Origin: Eucalyptus grandis
Taxonomy: Eukaryota > Streptophyta > Magnoliopsida > Myrtales > Myrtaceae
NCBI RefSeq assembly: GCF_016545825.1
Contig: NC_052615.1
Coordinates: 32,637,516-32,701,515 of the forward strand
Reading direction: 5' to 3'
Length of the DNA: 64,000 nt
The position numbers were made by a program, and so were the translations under genes. The notes below the pieces were generated by a model. It was not told where the DNA came from. It searched no databases and saw only the letters and a list, made by a program, of their open reading frames with translations. Shown piece after piece: positions 1 to 10,365 of the stretch (its first letter is position 1; every line of letters begins with the position of its first letter).

Positions 1-2224
1 CTATCTATGGTCCCCTTTCGGCCGAACTGTAATAATTGGGCTCCTGTTCTTGCGATTTCTCGAAGGGTGGACCTTGCTCTCTCTTTTTTTATCCCCGGCT
101 CTGTTGACTAGTTCTTCCCGTGACTCAAAACTGAAACATGATGCTTCTAGAGCTTGCCATATCGACAAACTAATATGGTCACCTACCGTTCGCATGTTCT
201 TGTTTCAGCCTTCAGGACACCGAGATTAATCATCACTCGATACACGACATAACACGACACTTGATTGGCCTGACATCGCATGAGCCCACATGTTCCATGA
301 CTTCACACGGTGAACTCCGAAGACCCTCGACCTCTCTGTTGTCCGCATCTCTTTTCCTCTGCCGAAAGTCCTGTCACGAAGGGGCCCCCCCGTCTGTTGC
401 TAGTGCTTGCGCTCTTTCTCATCAGGGCTCTTTAAGGAAACCTGAAGCGGGTGCTCAAGATTTCACGATTCACGTGCTCGATTCAACATCGATGATGGAT
501 GGATGGATGGATGGATGGGTGGTACTTGTTCTCTCTTTTTCTATGGGAAAATCATGGCCATGGCCCCGAAACTTCCCGGAAATTTCCCGTGTGGTGTCCC
601 ACAGTGTCCTCCAGTCTGGTGCTGACCGCTCATCTTTGCGCCGTACGGCGATAACCCCTAAAAAAACATCTTTTTTCTTTCCCCGTCTGAAGAGTCTTGA
701 AAGTTTCATGGAGGAGACAAGGTTAATGCTGCGAGTTGGACTCCTGGCACCTCTTTTTCTTCTCTTTTTCCATGATTGGACTCGCGTTGCCTGGAAATAT
801 CATCTCTCCCTTGGGAAAATAGACCTTTCATCCGTGAAAGTTCTTGAGTCCATGATGGCTCTGCATTGAAGCTCCTCATGATTGATAGGCATAAGAGTCT
901 TGGAATGCTTGTGATCTTTTCGAGTATCCAAAGATTGAACATAGAATCGTGTATAATAATTCGATTATTTGTTATACTTAATTAGAAAACGCAGCTGATA
1001 AGTGTAGGTAAACATAGAGAACTCAATCGAATCACCGCGACCGCGTTGGCCATTTGGCATGATAGGTGCAGCAGGCTCAACGAGGACATTTTTCTTTGCA
1101 GTAGATTTGGTCCAACAAATAGGAGGAATGATTGGGCATAAAACATTGGTTTAGACTGATATGGCTAAATGCCATTTTTGTTTGTTTTTGCATTCTAAGG
1201 TAAGAGTCATGTCAAAATAACATGAGTCATCAGCATAAAAAAAAAAAAATGGTTAAATTCACATAAGCTTTCTTTGTATATAATTTGTGGTTTTATATCC
1301 CTAGACCTCTTGGTATGAACTTACTTCGTATTCCGGGTATTACTCAACCAATAAAAGAGGTGACATTACAAAGAAATTGTAGTGCCTTGGACTAACTTGC
1401 ACTATAGTACATGGATTTTATAAAATCGACTCGCAAACTATTTATAGGACCATTTCAACTATTTTAATAATAAAATGAAAGTTGTCTTTTAACTTAATAT
1501 CGTATCTTTATCGAAGTCAAATAATGAATTGAGAAAAAAATCTTAATTTTGATTATCTATATCTCTTAAAAAAAAAATGATAAACGAAATATATTTTCAT
1601 TATCAATAAAAATGTTTAGGTATAATTTTTTTTTTTTTTTAATAATAAGAAGTGTTTTTCATCTACTTATCCTCGTGAGCGATATATAATGATTGAAGTA
1701 AGGAAAATATTCTTTTTAAAAGTTAGATTTTTTGGGAAACAAATGAAGTTTTTATAATATTATAAGTGTATCAACCAAACTTTGTCCAAAATCATACTCT
1801 GCATCCGATGCGGGTCTCTTTCGAGACCGAGATTCCCTCGGACCGTCATAATTATTGCCAAGGACGAGGATGGACCACAACTTACTGTTGAGAATTGATC
1901 ACCTTTGCCTTACAGAGTCGATCATATTTCAATCCAAATGCGCATTGATGTACTCTATTCTCGCCGTAAATCGAATCTACGCGAACCATCAAATGAAGAG
2001 ATTTCATAGATGAGCCGGGTGCATGCGACCGACGCTCGCGTGGGGAAGCGTAATGCGACCGACTTCCCTATACAATTTGAAGGGACCCATCGGATTTAAC
2101 GGTGCACATTGATCCACAATGCCTAGCGAGTCGGACCGTGGCTGATTTAACGACGAGGGACCTCTCCACCATCCCTCTCCTCATCCTCCTCCTCCTCCTC
2201 CAAGAAACTTCAGACTCCGAGAGC
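1..2224. other. Gene-free left flank
   Basis: I see no recognisable gene here. Short open frames exist on both strands in the first 950 bases, but none has a motif, a consistent length or recognisable similarity. From about 950 the sequence becomes AT-rich with long A and T runs. A partial gene entering from beyond base 1 cannot be excluded. Confidence 0.5.
495..518. repeat. (ATGG)6 microsatellite
   Basis: Six uninterrupted ATGG units, read directly from the sequence. Confidence 0.9.
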
Positions 2225-2608
2225 ATGGGGATTCCCATGATCGCTCTGGCGAAGCTCAACCACCTCGTCTTGGCCTCCCGGAGCTCGAGCCCCGCCGTGG
2301 TCTCGTTCTTGGTTTGGCCCTTCCTGCTCAAGCTCTCCTTGAGCGGCGAGCGCGTCCTGCGCGGCTACTCCGACGCCATGTACGCCTCGAGGCTCTTCTT
2401 GTTCCAGCTGAGACGGATCGCTCTCCATGGCAGCGGCGGCGGCGGCGGCGGCAGCAGCGGAGGCGGAGGAGGCCGAGATCACGCGGCTGACACGAGATGG
2501 GAGAGAGCTCTGCGGCTGGTCCGCCAGAGATTGATCAGCTGGGGCCGATCGAGGGTGATGTTGGTCGATGAGGATAGCTTCCACACTCTCTCAATGCTTG
2601 CTCTTTGA
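2225..2608 (+). CDS. Small hypothetical protein with hydrophobic segment and Gly-rich linker
   Basis: I do not recognise the family. The first ATG in frame (2,225) gives 127 residues. Residues about 14-40 are hydrophobic (SPAVVSFLVWPFLLKLSL) and could be a membrane segment or signal anchor. Residues about 69-83 are a Gly/Ser run encoded by GGC/GGA repeats, and the basic C-terminal part is rich in Arg (WERALRLVRQRLISWGRSR). The frame is far more GC-rich than its AT-rich surroundings, which supports a real exon. An open frame longer than 120 codons also exists on the opposite strand, but it is mostly Ala/Gln/Glu and looks like a shadow of the repeats. No intron signal is needed. Function unknown; it could be a non-coding GC island. 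Confidence 0.42.
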   Translation: MGIPMIALAKLNHLVLASRSSSPAVVSFLVWPFLLKLSLSGERVLRGYSDAMYASRLFLFQLRRIALHGSGGGGGGSSGGGGGRDHAADTRWERALRLVRQRLISWGRSRVMLVDEDSFHTLSMLAL

Positions 2609-5600
2609 GCCCCACATTCCATGTACTCCACTGTGAATTGAGCAATGCTAGAGACACAGACGATTTTTCTGGGGTCGCATTTGTGGACAAGTGATTCTGA
2701 TTTGAGAGTGGCGTGTCTGCATGTCGCAACATTTCAATCGATCGATCGCCTAGATATTCACCACAAAAAATGTGCAATTAAGCTCGAGAACTTTTAATTA
2801 TGTTGTGTTTTAATGCTCTTGGACACAGCACCCCGACTCCTGTGTATTGAGTTAGAAAATTAAGATGCGAAAGGCCAAATCGGTTTGCACCCTTAGCTCG
2901 AAACGTGAATCCAACTCCACATGGTTTTTCATATTTACCGATGCGACGGGCGTGATTGCTTGATGAGACAACCCTGTGCCTTTTGTGAACAGTCACATCT
3001 TCATAATTAGTGAAAAATTGCACTAAACTACACCGACTTACTAAGCAATCGATTCTTACGTTCGCGTGATTCGATCTCTATAAGCCGAGCCCTGAATTCG
3101 CAATTCGACGCTATCTTTCGAATCTCGATTTCTCTTTCAGCAGCAAAACCAGATAACCTATCAGACGTCAAGGAACACCACCAGTCGTTAGCAGAAGTCA
3201 TATGAACGACTTGGCAGAGACAAAGGAAGGGAGTGTCGACTTGCACAAACGAGCGGGCTTGTGCCACAAGTCGCGTGAATCACGATCATCTGCCGACCTC
3301 ATCGTCCAAACTTTCATGTCTTTTTCAGATCGAAGTCCAGTTTTGAGTTCGTGTCCGTTACTGCCGCATACAGCTTCCCTTTCATTCCTTCTTGGGCCTT
3401 GAATTCAATTCGTAATCAACATTTCCAGGCCTTTTATCAGAGAGTATAAAGATCCAAAGCCCAGCACTGATTTTTAGGGTCCGACTGATTAGATTGAATT
3501 TCAAGCATCGGGCTATGATAACAGTGTGATGGTTATCTTGCCTAAGGCAAGCATGAATTGAGCTTTGATACAGTGATGGGATCAAATTGAGTAGTAGGAC
3601 TAGGACTGTGTAGGAGACTATTGGGTGCCTCTTTAACCGGGTCGTAAAGGAGGAACGAGCCCAATCGATCGGGTTCAATATTGTCCAAGTTCTGTATATG
3701 TAGGACATTGCAGAACCAAGATCGAGCGCCAAATTGAGTAGAGACCCAACCTCGACTGGACCAGGATAATACTTGAGTTTGTCAAGATGCATGCGCGAGG
3801 GAGCAATCCATATATCCTCAATTGGTCATTGACTCATTCATTTGATATTCTTGGTGATTGTAATCTATGTTGATGGGTTTGAACATGACCTCCCCTCTTG
3901 GTTTTATATTGCACCGCTCGGTTTCCTGCGAGTGCTACAATTGGCGCCAATGCGAGATTATACCATAAAAGATCACCTTGCAATTGAGCCTTGTTTTACA
4001 TGGCTATTAAGGGAGACTGCTCTTTGATGCGGTAAATGTCACTATCCTTAGGAAGAACTTGTCTAGAGAAGATCCGCATGTTGGCAGTGCCTTCACGTTT
4101 GTTCTCGCCACTGATTTGATATTCATGTGCTGGTTGCCACAGGTGAATAACCAAGCTCTAAACTCATTGCCTAATTACGAAAGAACTAGGGGGCAAAAAT
4201 ATCGATCACTGGTTATTTTTCCACAGATGATGCGGTGGCTATAATTCAATAAATCAAGAATGATATAGAGAAGGTGAATATACCCAAATGTTTGCACAAG
4301 TTGAGATGCAATATTTGCTCGCAAAACCCTACACAATCCTTGCCAAAATCCAATTTACAAATCCAAGAATCAATCCAAAATGAAAAATTTTCACCCTCCC
4401 TTTCACGCGGAAGCCAAATCTACAGTCAAATCTCATCAACAGAAAATTCACTGACATGACACAAAATATGCTTGAGTAATCGAGGACGGTGACCGTTTCA
4501 GAGTTCTCACGATTCCATCGAAGGCTAATCGCATTGAGGTCATATAGTGGTCGGATTATTTCAAGAATCTCTCGAGATCACCAAAAAATTAGACCCTGGC
4601 TAGCTGATGCCTCTAATTGATGTCAACACCAAAAGGTTGTCTTTTCATATGTCGACCCGGTCCAATGCACATCCGAGTCAATTCATCCGTGACGCCAAGA
4701 GACTCATCTGGTGGAGGGGGCGTTGCTTGACCCCAATGCCATCACCAACTTGTCAGAATTTGAATCGATTACTTAATCGATTAATCAGTTAATTAATCAG
4801 TAGAATTTATAATTCTATAGAGCTATGAAATGTCTCTGATCATTGTCAGGCTTGACTCCATGTGTTGCCCCCTTCTTTTTTTAGAAGTCTACATTCAAAT
4901 AATAATGACAATGATGATAATAATAATAAATCATTGTGAGATTGGATCAGCTCGACCATATTTTTGTACCCAACTTATTAAAAGTATTGAATACCAGGTA
5001 ATGCACATCTCTTCTCCCAAGGAACCCCCAAAATAAAACCTTTAAATAATCACGTAACAGCTCTCCCATATCCATCTCAAGTTGACATAAAAATACTTCT
5101 TGCTTGCAGATATTTTCTGGGTTTTTCTTTTTATTGACTAATGTCTTTCTTTATTTATTAATTCTAACCGTCCTTTACTCGATCCTAGCGATGTCTGACT
5201 TATTTGTCGTGTTTTTTTTAAAAGGTATATGTCGTATTGAATTCGTACGTATACGGCCCACCCCGCTGCACCCTTAGCTTTCGCCGGGTGGTGTTGCGCA
5301 AAAACAGGCAAGGGAGGGAATAGTCAAATGTCTCGCGCTCGTGTAGCTTGTTTTTGGGACGGTTTGATGATTGGAAAAATCAATTTTGGGAAATTGGTAA
5401 TGAAATTGATAATCTTTCGATTTTCGACTGACACATTTAATTACTTCATCATTTCGACTTAATTAGATTTGTGAATTTTTTTTCAAAATCGCTCAATATG
5501 GTCGGTTTTTTCGTTAGACAAAGTTAATCGTCGTCATACGCGTGCATGTTTTTAGTTTTCCTCTAATGTTGATCATGGAGTGCTGAATACATCTTTATCA

Positions 5601-5639
5601 AACTAAGGTCTACTCGACAGCATGGCATGCTTATAGAAG
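2609..5639. other. Intergenic DNA without recognisable gene
   Basis: About 3 kb with only short open frames on both strands (at most 136 codons) and no motif that I recognise. It becomes AT-rich after 4,740. I see no terminal repeats that would define an element. Confidence 0.5.
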
Positions 5640-7639
5640 AGATTGTTATTGTTGATGCATCCCTAGCACGAGTGATGGATCAAATGAATACTCACTATGG
5701 TTAATATTCCAGGATTATTCAGAATATCGATCAAAAGTTTAAGAACGTCCTTTAAATTTTTTAACCACTAAACTTTGGATAGAATCATTAGCACTTAGGT
5801 CGCTTATGCTTACAAGATGCAATCGACCCAAAACATAAGAAACGCATAAAGAGAAACGCATGATTAATTATGCAAGGACTTGATAGATGACGTTGCAAAA
5901 TCCAAAATGATTAGTCTAGTATTATCTAGTTTTGATGATAATCAATCCATCTTAAAGCTAATGAAATAAAATTAGTTAATTATTATTGCTCTTGTTCTAG
6001 TGCACATCTTATGCTTGTCCATCACAATGTCTGACATATATATATATATATAAATAAGTAGATTTTTTTAATAGTGCGAGGTTGCTTGCTGTAAGAGATT
6101 CTTAGGGTGAGCCTGCTAAAATGATTGCACTTAATTCTTTTGCACGACATTTGTCACCATCAATCGCAATCTAAGCGCTGCCGTAATTTGATACCATTCA
6201 ATTCGATTGATTCTCTCTTTGATGCCTTGCGTCCGTGACATGATTGAGCATAGTAAGCTAAGTTGGAAGCTGGAGGCATGATTTTTTTTTTTTCTCTAGC
6301 TTAGGATTATCCGATTCCTAGAGAAATGAACGACAAGCACGAGAAATAAGCCGATTCGCATCTTCTCGGTCGCTTTCCACTCCTAAGCCCCAACAACATT
6401 TTGAAAGAGGAGAACAAGAAACAAGCAAAGAGCCAAGAGGCATAAACCATAGAATCATTCCTTTCCCATTAAGTTCGCTGTTTTTCCTTGCGATGCTCGT
6501 CCCCAAGGATTTAGAACTCTTTCAAAAGCGATTCGACAAAAGTCGTGATGCGCATTGTCCATTGCGTTCGACAAAGGGTTGGTCTAACAAATTCAGCTTG
6601 GGTTCAGATCAAATCTTGAGATAGTGTTGGTGATTTTGAGTTAAGGTTTGCTTAAAACCCTAATCCTAAAATTGTTTTCAATTGTTGAATGCTTCCAAAC
6701 AACATCGAAAATAATCATCACCCGTCGTACGTAATTCATTTACTGTGATCATCCAATGGCAATTGTTATAAGTGCTGGTGGGCGAAGCATAGAGCCTTTC
6801 ATGTGATTTTTCGAAGGACTGATCTACCATCGTACCTAATCATACTCAATCGCGTTTTGTTAGAGCTCTTCTACAAAATGACGTGCGATTGCTCTTCGAG
6901 GAGAGCGTAGAAATACCCGCGGCTGAATGGGGGCCGAAAATCAGGGTCGAATTTCGAGCGAAGCATGGGAAAGTAAAGAACTAAAGATGAATGAGACGAT
7001 CACTTCCGTTGATTTTTCATTTCGTTTTCGGAACGGCTAATGATGTTCTTGCACTGGCGTGTGGGAGTCGAGTTAACGCTGAGCACGACCCGAAAGTACT
7101 CTTCCAAGTCGTCATTTGCCTGTAAGTCAGAAGGAAGGAGAAGGAAGATTAACTCCACTGAAGGGAACCTAAGCCAATATGATTGCTGACCGTCGACAAG
7201 GGACCCTCCCCCAAGTCATCATTCAAAACATGTAAGTTATCGAAGATAAGATGGCGTTTCGTTGTCATCGATAACGTGTCCTCCACCTGGGGTTAGCAAC
7301 ATGTCAACCTTAGACAAAAAAGAAAAGAAAAGAAAGAGGACATTATTGAATAAAACCCAAAAGAGTTTAGTAAATAAAAAATACGATTGTCTTTTTTCTT
7401 TAAAGCATGTATCCGAACTACCGTGCCTGGTATATGCTCTCGCGATTATCCACCCTCAAAAGATACTTCCCACGATCGACTCTTGATTTGACTCGCCACC
7501 AAACGCCTCGATAGCAACCTCAAAGATTCATAAATCAAAAAGAGATAAAAGAAGAAGAGAGAACCCTAGGGTCGGACGAACGGTTGTTTGATTGTTGTGT
7601 ATACGAGGGTGATGAACCATGCGGTGTGACAAGAAGGTA

Positions 7640-7681
7640 TGGCCATTTTCCGTATGGTCATTTTCCCACGGAAAATGGCCA
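7640..7681. repeat. 14-bp perfect inverted repeat (hairpin)
   Basis: Arms at 7,640-7,653 (tggccattttccgt) and 7,668-7,681 are perfectly complementary around a 14-base loop. Copy B has only a related partial version near 12,365, so the palindrome is either specific to copy A or has decayed in copy B. Confidence 0.7.
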
Positions 7682-8026
7682 CATGGAGAGGTAGGTGTAG
7701 GTCCATCCATACGTCATGCCTAGCCGACCTTGGCATTGTCCCTGTAGATCGTCCGCGGGTGAATTCACGTCATTTGAAAGTGGCGGGTTGCGTCAGAGAT
7801 AGACATGAGACCCTCTTTGAACATAAGTTTGACTCGGTCCTGGAGTTTTATGGCCCAAAAATGGGGACTCAAACTTAGTTAACAGGCAGTAGGAACGGAG
7901 AGGCATGATTATCCCGAATGGAGAAATTATCCAAAAGGTTGTAAATCTATTGTAGGACAGTCCATTTGGTTCTAAATTTTTTTTTTTAGTTAATTTTATC
8001 TTAAATTCTTAGACAATTTGTCAATG

Positions 8027-8450
8027 TAGTTCTTCCGGTGTATTTTGATCGGAAATTATTGATATCCTATAACAGTTTCATAATATTTTACGACGTGGGC
8101 TGCTATTGAACTTAGCAAAACTCATAATAGTGAGATTTGAATATGGGCATGTCATGTAGAGAGTTCAAATCTTACCGGTTGAATCAACCCACTTTGGCAC
8201 GATTAGCCAAACTTAGTTAAGTAATTTAAGACGAATTGTAGTTCTTCGGGTATATTTTGATTGTAAATTATCGATGTCCTATGGTAGTCCCATAATGTTT
8301 TACGAAATGGGCGGTTGCTATTGAACTTAGCAAAACTCATAATAGTGAGATTTGAATATAGGCATGGCATGCGGAGAATTTGAATCTTATCAGTTGAGTC
8401 AACCCATTTTGGCACGGTTAGCTAAACTTAGTTAAGTAATTTAAGATGAA
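8027..8450. repeat. Diverged tandem duplication, period 212 bp
   Basis: Units 8,027-8,238 and 8,239-8,450 align along their length. Both contain 'gaacttagcaaaactcat' followed by 'aatagtgagatttgaatat' and end near 'cttagttaagtaattt'. The start of each unit ('tagttcttccgg' or 'tagttcttcggg') belongs to the repeat family also seen near 58.8 kb. Confidence 0.85.
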
Positions 8451-8818
8451 TTTGCAGCATGAGAAACGCCGTGCGATGCATGACGCTTCATGGTTAGCAT
8501 ATTCGGAAGGGCGGAATGCAATGCACCCTTTTTGCGAGATTGTTGCATTCTATCTTTCGGATCACTATTTAATTGAACATTGTCACTGAAAATAAGATAC
8601 CTGAATCTTTCGATCATAAAGGCCGTGTTGTCATCCTTAGATAGAAAATGCTCAGCTGGTCAAAATTATTATTATATTTAGTTGCACCCTTTTTTTTTTT
8701 TTTTTTTGGGTCTTTTGGAGAGAATCGAATATGAAGAGTAGTATCTAGCTCAAAGCCAAAGAACATCATCGGGGCACATGGGCGGAAGATGCTACGTCCT
8801 CGTTGTGAAGTGGACTTG

Positions 8819-9042
8819 ATTGAACTTATTGGAAACTACGCGGATGCCGAAGGTTCTGCCTTCGGACTTCAAAAATCGTTGACCCGTTCGCTGTTTTGGC
8901 CGGTTTCAAAGACGATGGGGCTGAAGAAAGATTGAACTTATTGGAAACTACGCGGATGCCGAAGGTTCTGCCTTCGGACTTCAAAAATCGTTGACCCGTT
9001 CGCTGTTTTGGCCGGTTTCAAAGACGATGGGGCTGAAGAAAG
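8819..9042. repeat. Perfect 112-bp tandem duplication
   Basis: 8,819-8,930 and 8,931-9,042 are identical by eye: both begin 'attgaacttattgg' and end 'ctgaagaaag'. Identity inside a heavily diverged region implies a recent event or an assembly artefact. Diverged relatives of the same motif ('cggatgcc' ... 'gacgat' ... 'ctgaagaaa') occur near 14.0 and 15.4 kb. Confidence 0.9.
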
Positions 9043-9299
9043 GAAGAAAGAGAGTCGAAAGAGAGTTGAGTTCAACCTTCCCCGCGTCGCCAGAAAGGAA
9101 TAAAAGAAGTCAAGTTCATTTTCCCCCGCGTCGCCAGGAAAGAAGAAAAGAAGTCGAATTCTATGTCTTATTTTCCCCTCGAGAATGTAGTTTTTTCCTT
9201 GATAAACTGGGGAGCATTTGGAAAAGGTCTAGAATTGTGGTGATGTTTGGGGTAGTTGCAAAACTCAGTCATGATTGAGGTAGATTCGGACTTCTAAAT

Positions 9300-9660
9300 G
9301 AACGTTGTAGAATAATTATCCAAAAAGTTATAAATTTATTATATGAATGCCAGATGACAAATCGTCAATTTAGTTGTATATCTTTTAACAATTTGCCAGT
9401 TTAGTCATATACATTTCAATTATGTTAATTTAATCCTAAATCTATTATTTAGATATTCAGCTTGAATAATTACATTGGCAAATCACCAAAATATTGAGGG
9501 CTAAATTGGCAAATTATCGAAAGATTTAGGATTACATTGGCACAATCAAAAAGTTTAAGACTAAATTGGTAAATAGTCAAAATGTTTATAACTAAATTGG
9601 CACAATTGAAAAATTTATAATTGAATTGACTTCCGTATAATAAGTTTAGAACTTTTTAAA
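9300..9660. repeat. Degenerate short tandem repeats of a dispersed AT-rich family
   Basis: Repeated phrases of about 35-40 bases ('aaattggcaaatta', 'aaattggtaaatag', 'aaattggcacaatt') follow one another imperfectly. Related wording occurs near 7,920-8,040 and 58,735-58,830, so this is probably part of a non-autonomous element. I could not fix its ends. Confidence 0.5.
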
Positions 9661-10135
9661 CAATTTTTCTCAACATTGTAGCATGTGGAAAATGAGCTAA
9701 CGCTCAAAAGTTTGAGTTTTATTTTTTCGAAATTACCTGACCATGTATTGTAGAGTAGATCTAGAGTCAATACTCTGTGACGGAAAGAGAACCTTTTTCT
9801 CTTTTAAGAGATGATGTCATTTTTTCCTTCACAGGATTTCTTTAATTACTTATTTTTCAAGGATTGAATCCGCTGCCAAATGCCTAAGTTAATAATTTTA
9901 TGTTATCTCTCACGTATTGTAGTTAACCTATCCAACAACCATCGTCTTGAAAGGATTTCGAATTTTGAAATATTTGGATCTTTTCACAAGTAAATGGAGG
10001 GATTCTGCATATACCAGACAAGACTAGCGTGTTACACAAATTAAGTGTATACAAAGTATGGAAAATGTTATCATAACAGAAAATGATTTACATGAATCGA
10101 GTTCTAAAGAGATATATTTTAATTATTGCGGTTGC

Positions 10136-10365
10136 CCGATAGTGAAAGTAACATATATTTTGCAATGACTAAAGAGAGATAGATAATAATTATTATGTTA
10201 ATTCTTATTGTTATTGTTGATGTGTTGATAGCGAGAGCGATGAGTCGAGTCCGATAGTGAAAGTAATATATATTTTGCAACGACTAAAGAGAGATACACA
10301 ACCATTATTAAGGTAATTCTAATTGTTATCGTTGATGTGTCGATAGCATGAGTGATGGATAGAAT
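10136..10365. repeat. Diverged tandem duplication, period 115 bp
   Basis: Two units start 'ccgatagtgaaagta' at 10,136 and 10,251. Both continue through 'atatattttgcaa', 'gactaaagagagata' and 'ttgttgatgtgt' or 'cgttgatgtgtc'. The second unit runs into segmental copy B. Confidence 0.8.

Larger units (their letters stand above)
5640..8530. repeat. Segmental duplication copy A (diverged)
   Basis: Collinear with 10,320-13,350 (copy B). Matching anchors occur in the same order at a nearly constant offset of about 4.65-4.7 kb: 'gtaatttgatacc' near 6,182 and 10,840, 'gaggcataaaccatagaatc' at 6,438 and 11,082, 'ctggcgtgtgggag' near 7,055 and 11,725, 'agtcagaaggaaggag' near 7,124 and 11,825, and 'gagatggcgtttcgt'-like sequence near 7,250 and 11,947. 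The copies have diverged by many substitutions and indels. No gene that I can name lies inside. The unit may be a decayed gene or an old element. Confidence 0.7.

Noticed and set aside
261..869. 202-codon open frame at the left edge
   Set aside because: It opens at a TTG rather than an ATG, crosses an ATGG microsatellite, overlaps equally long frames on the other strand and has no domain. Probably chance.
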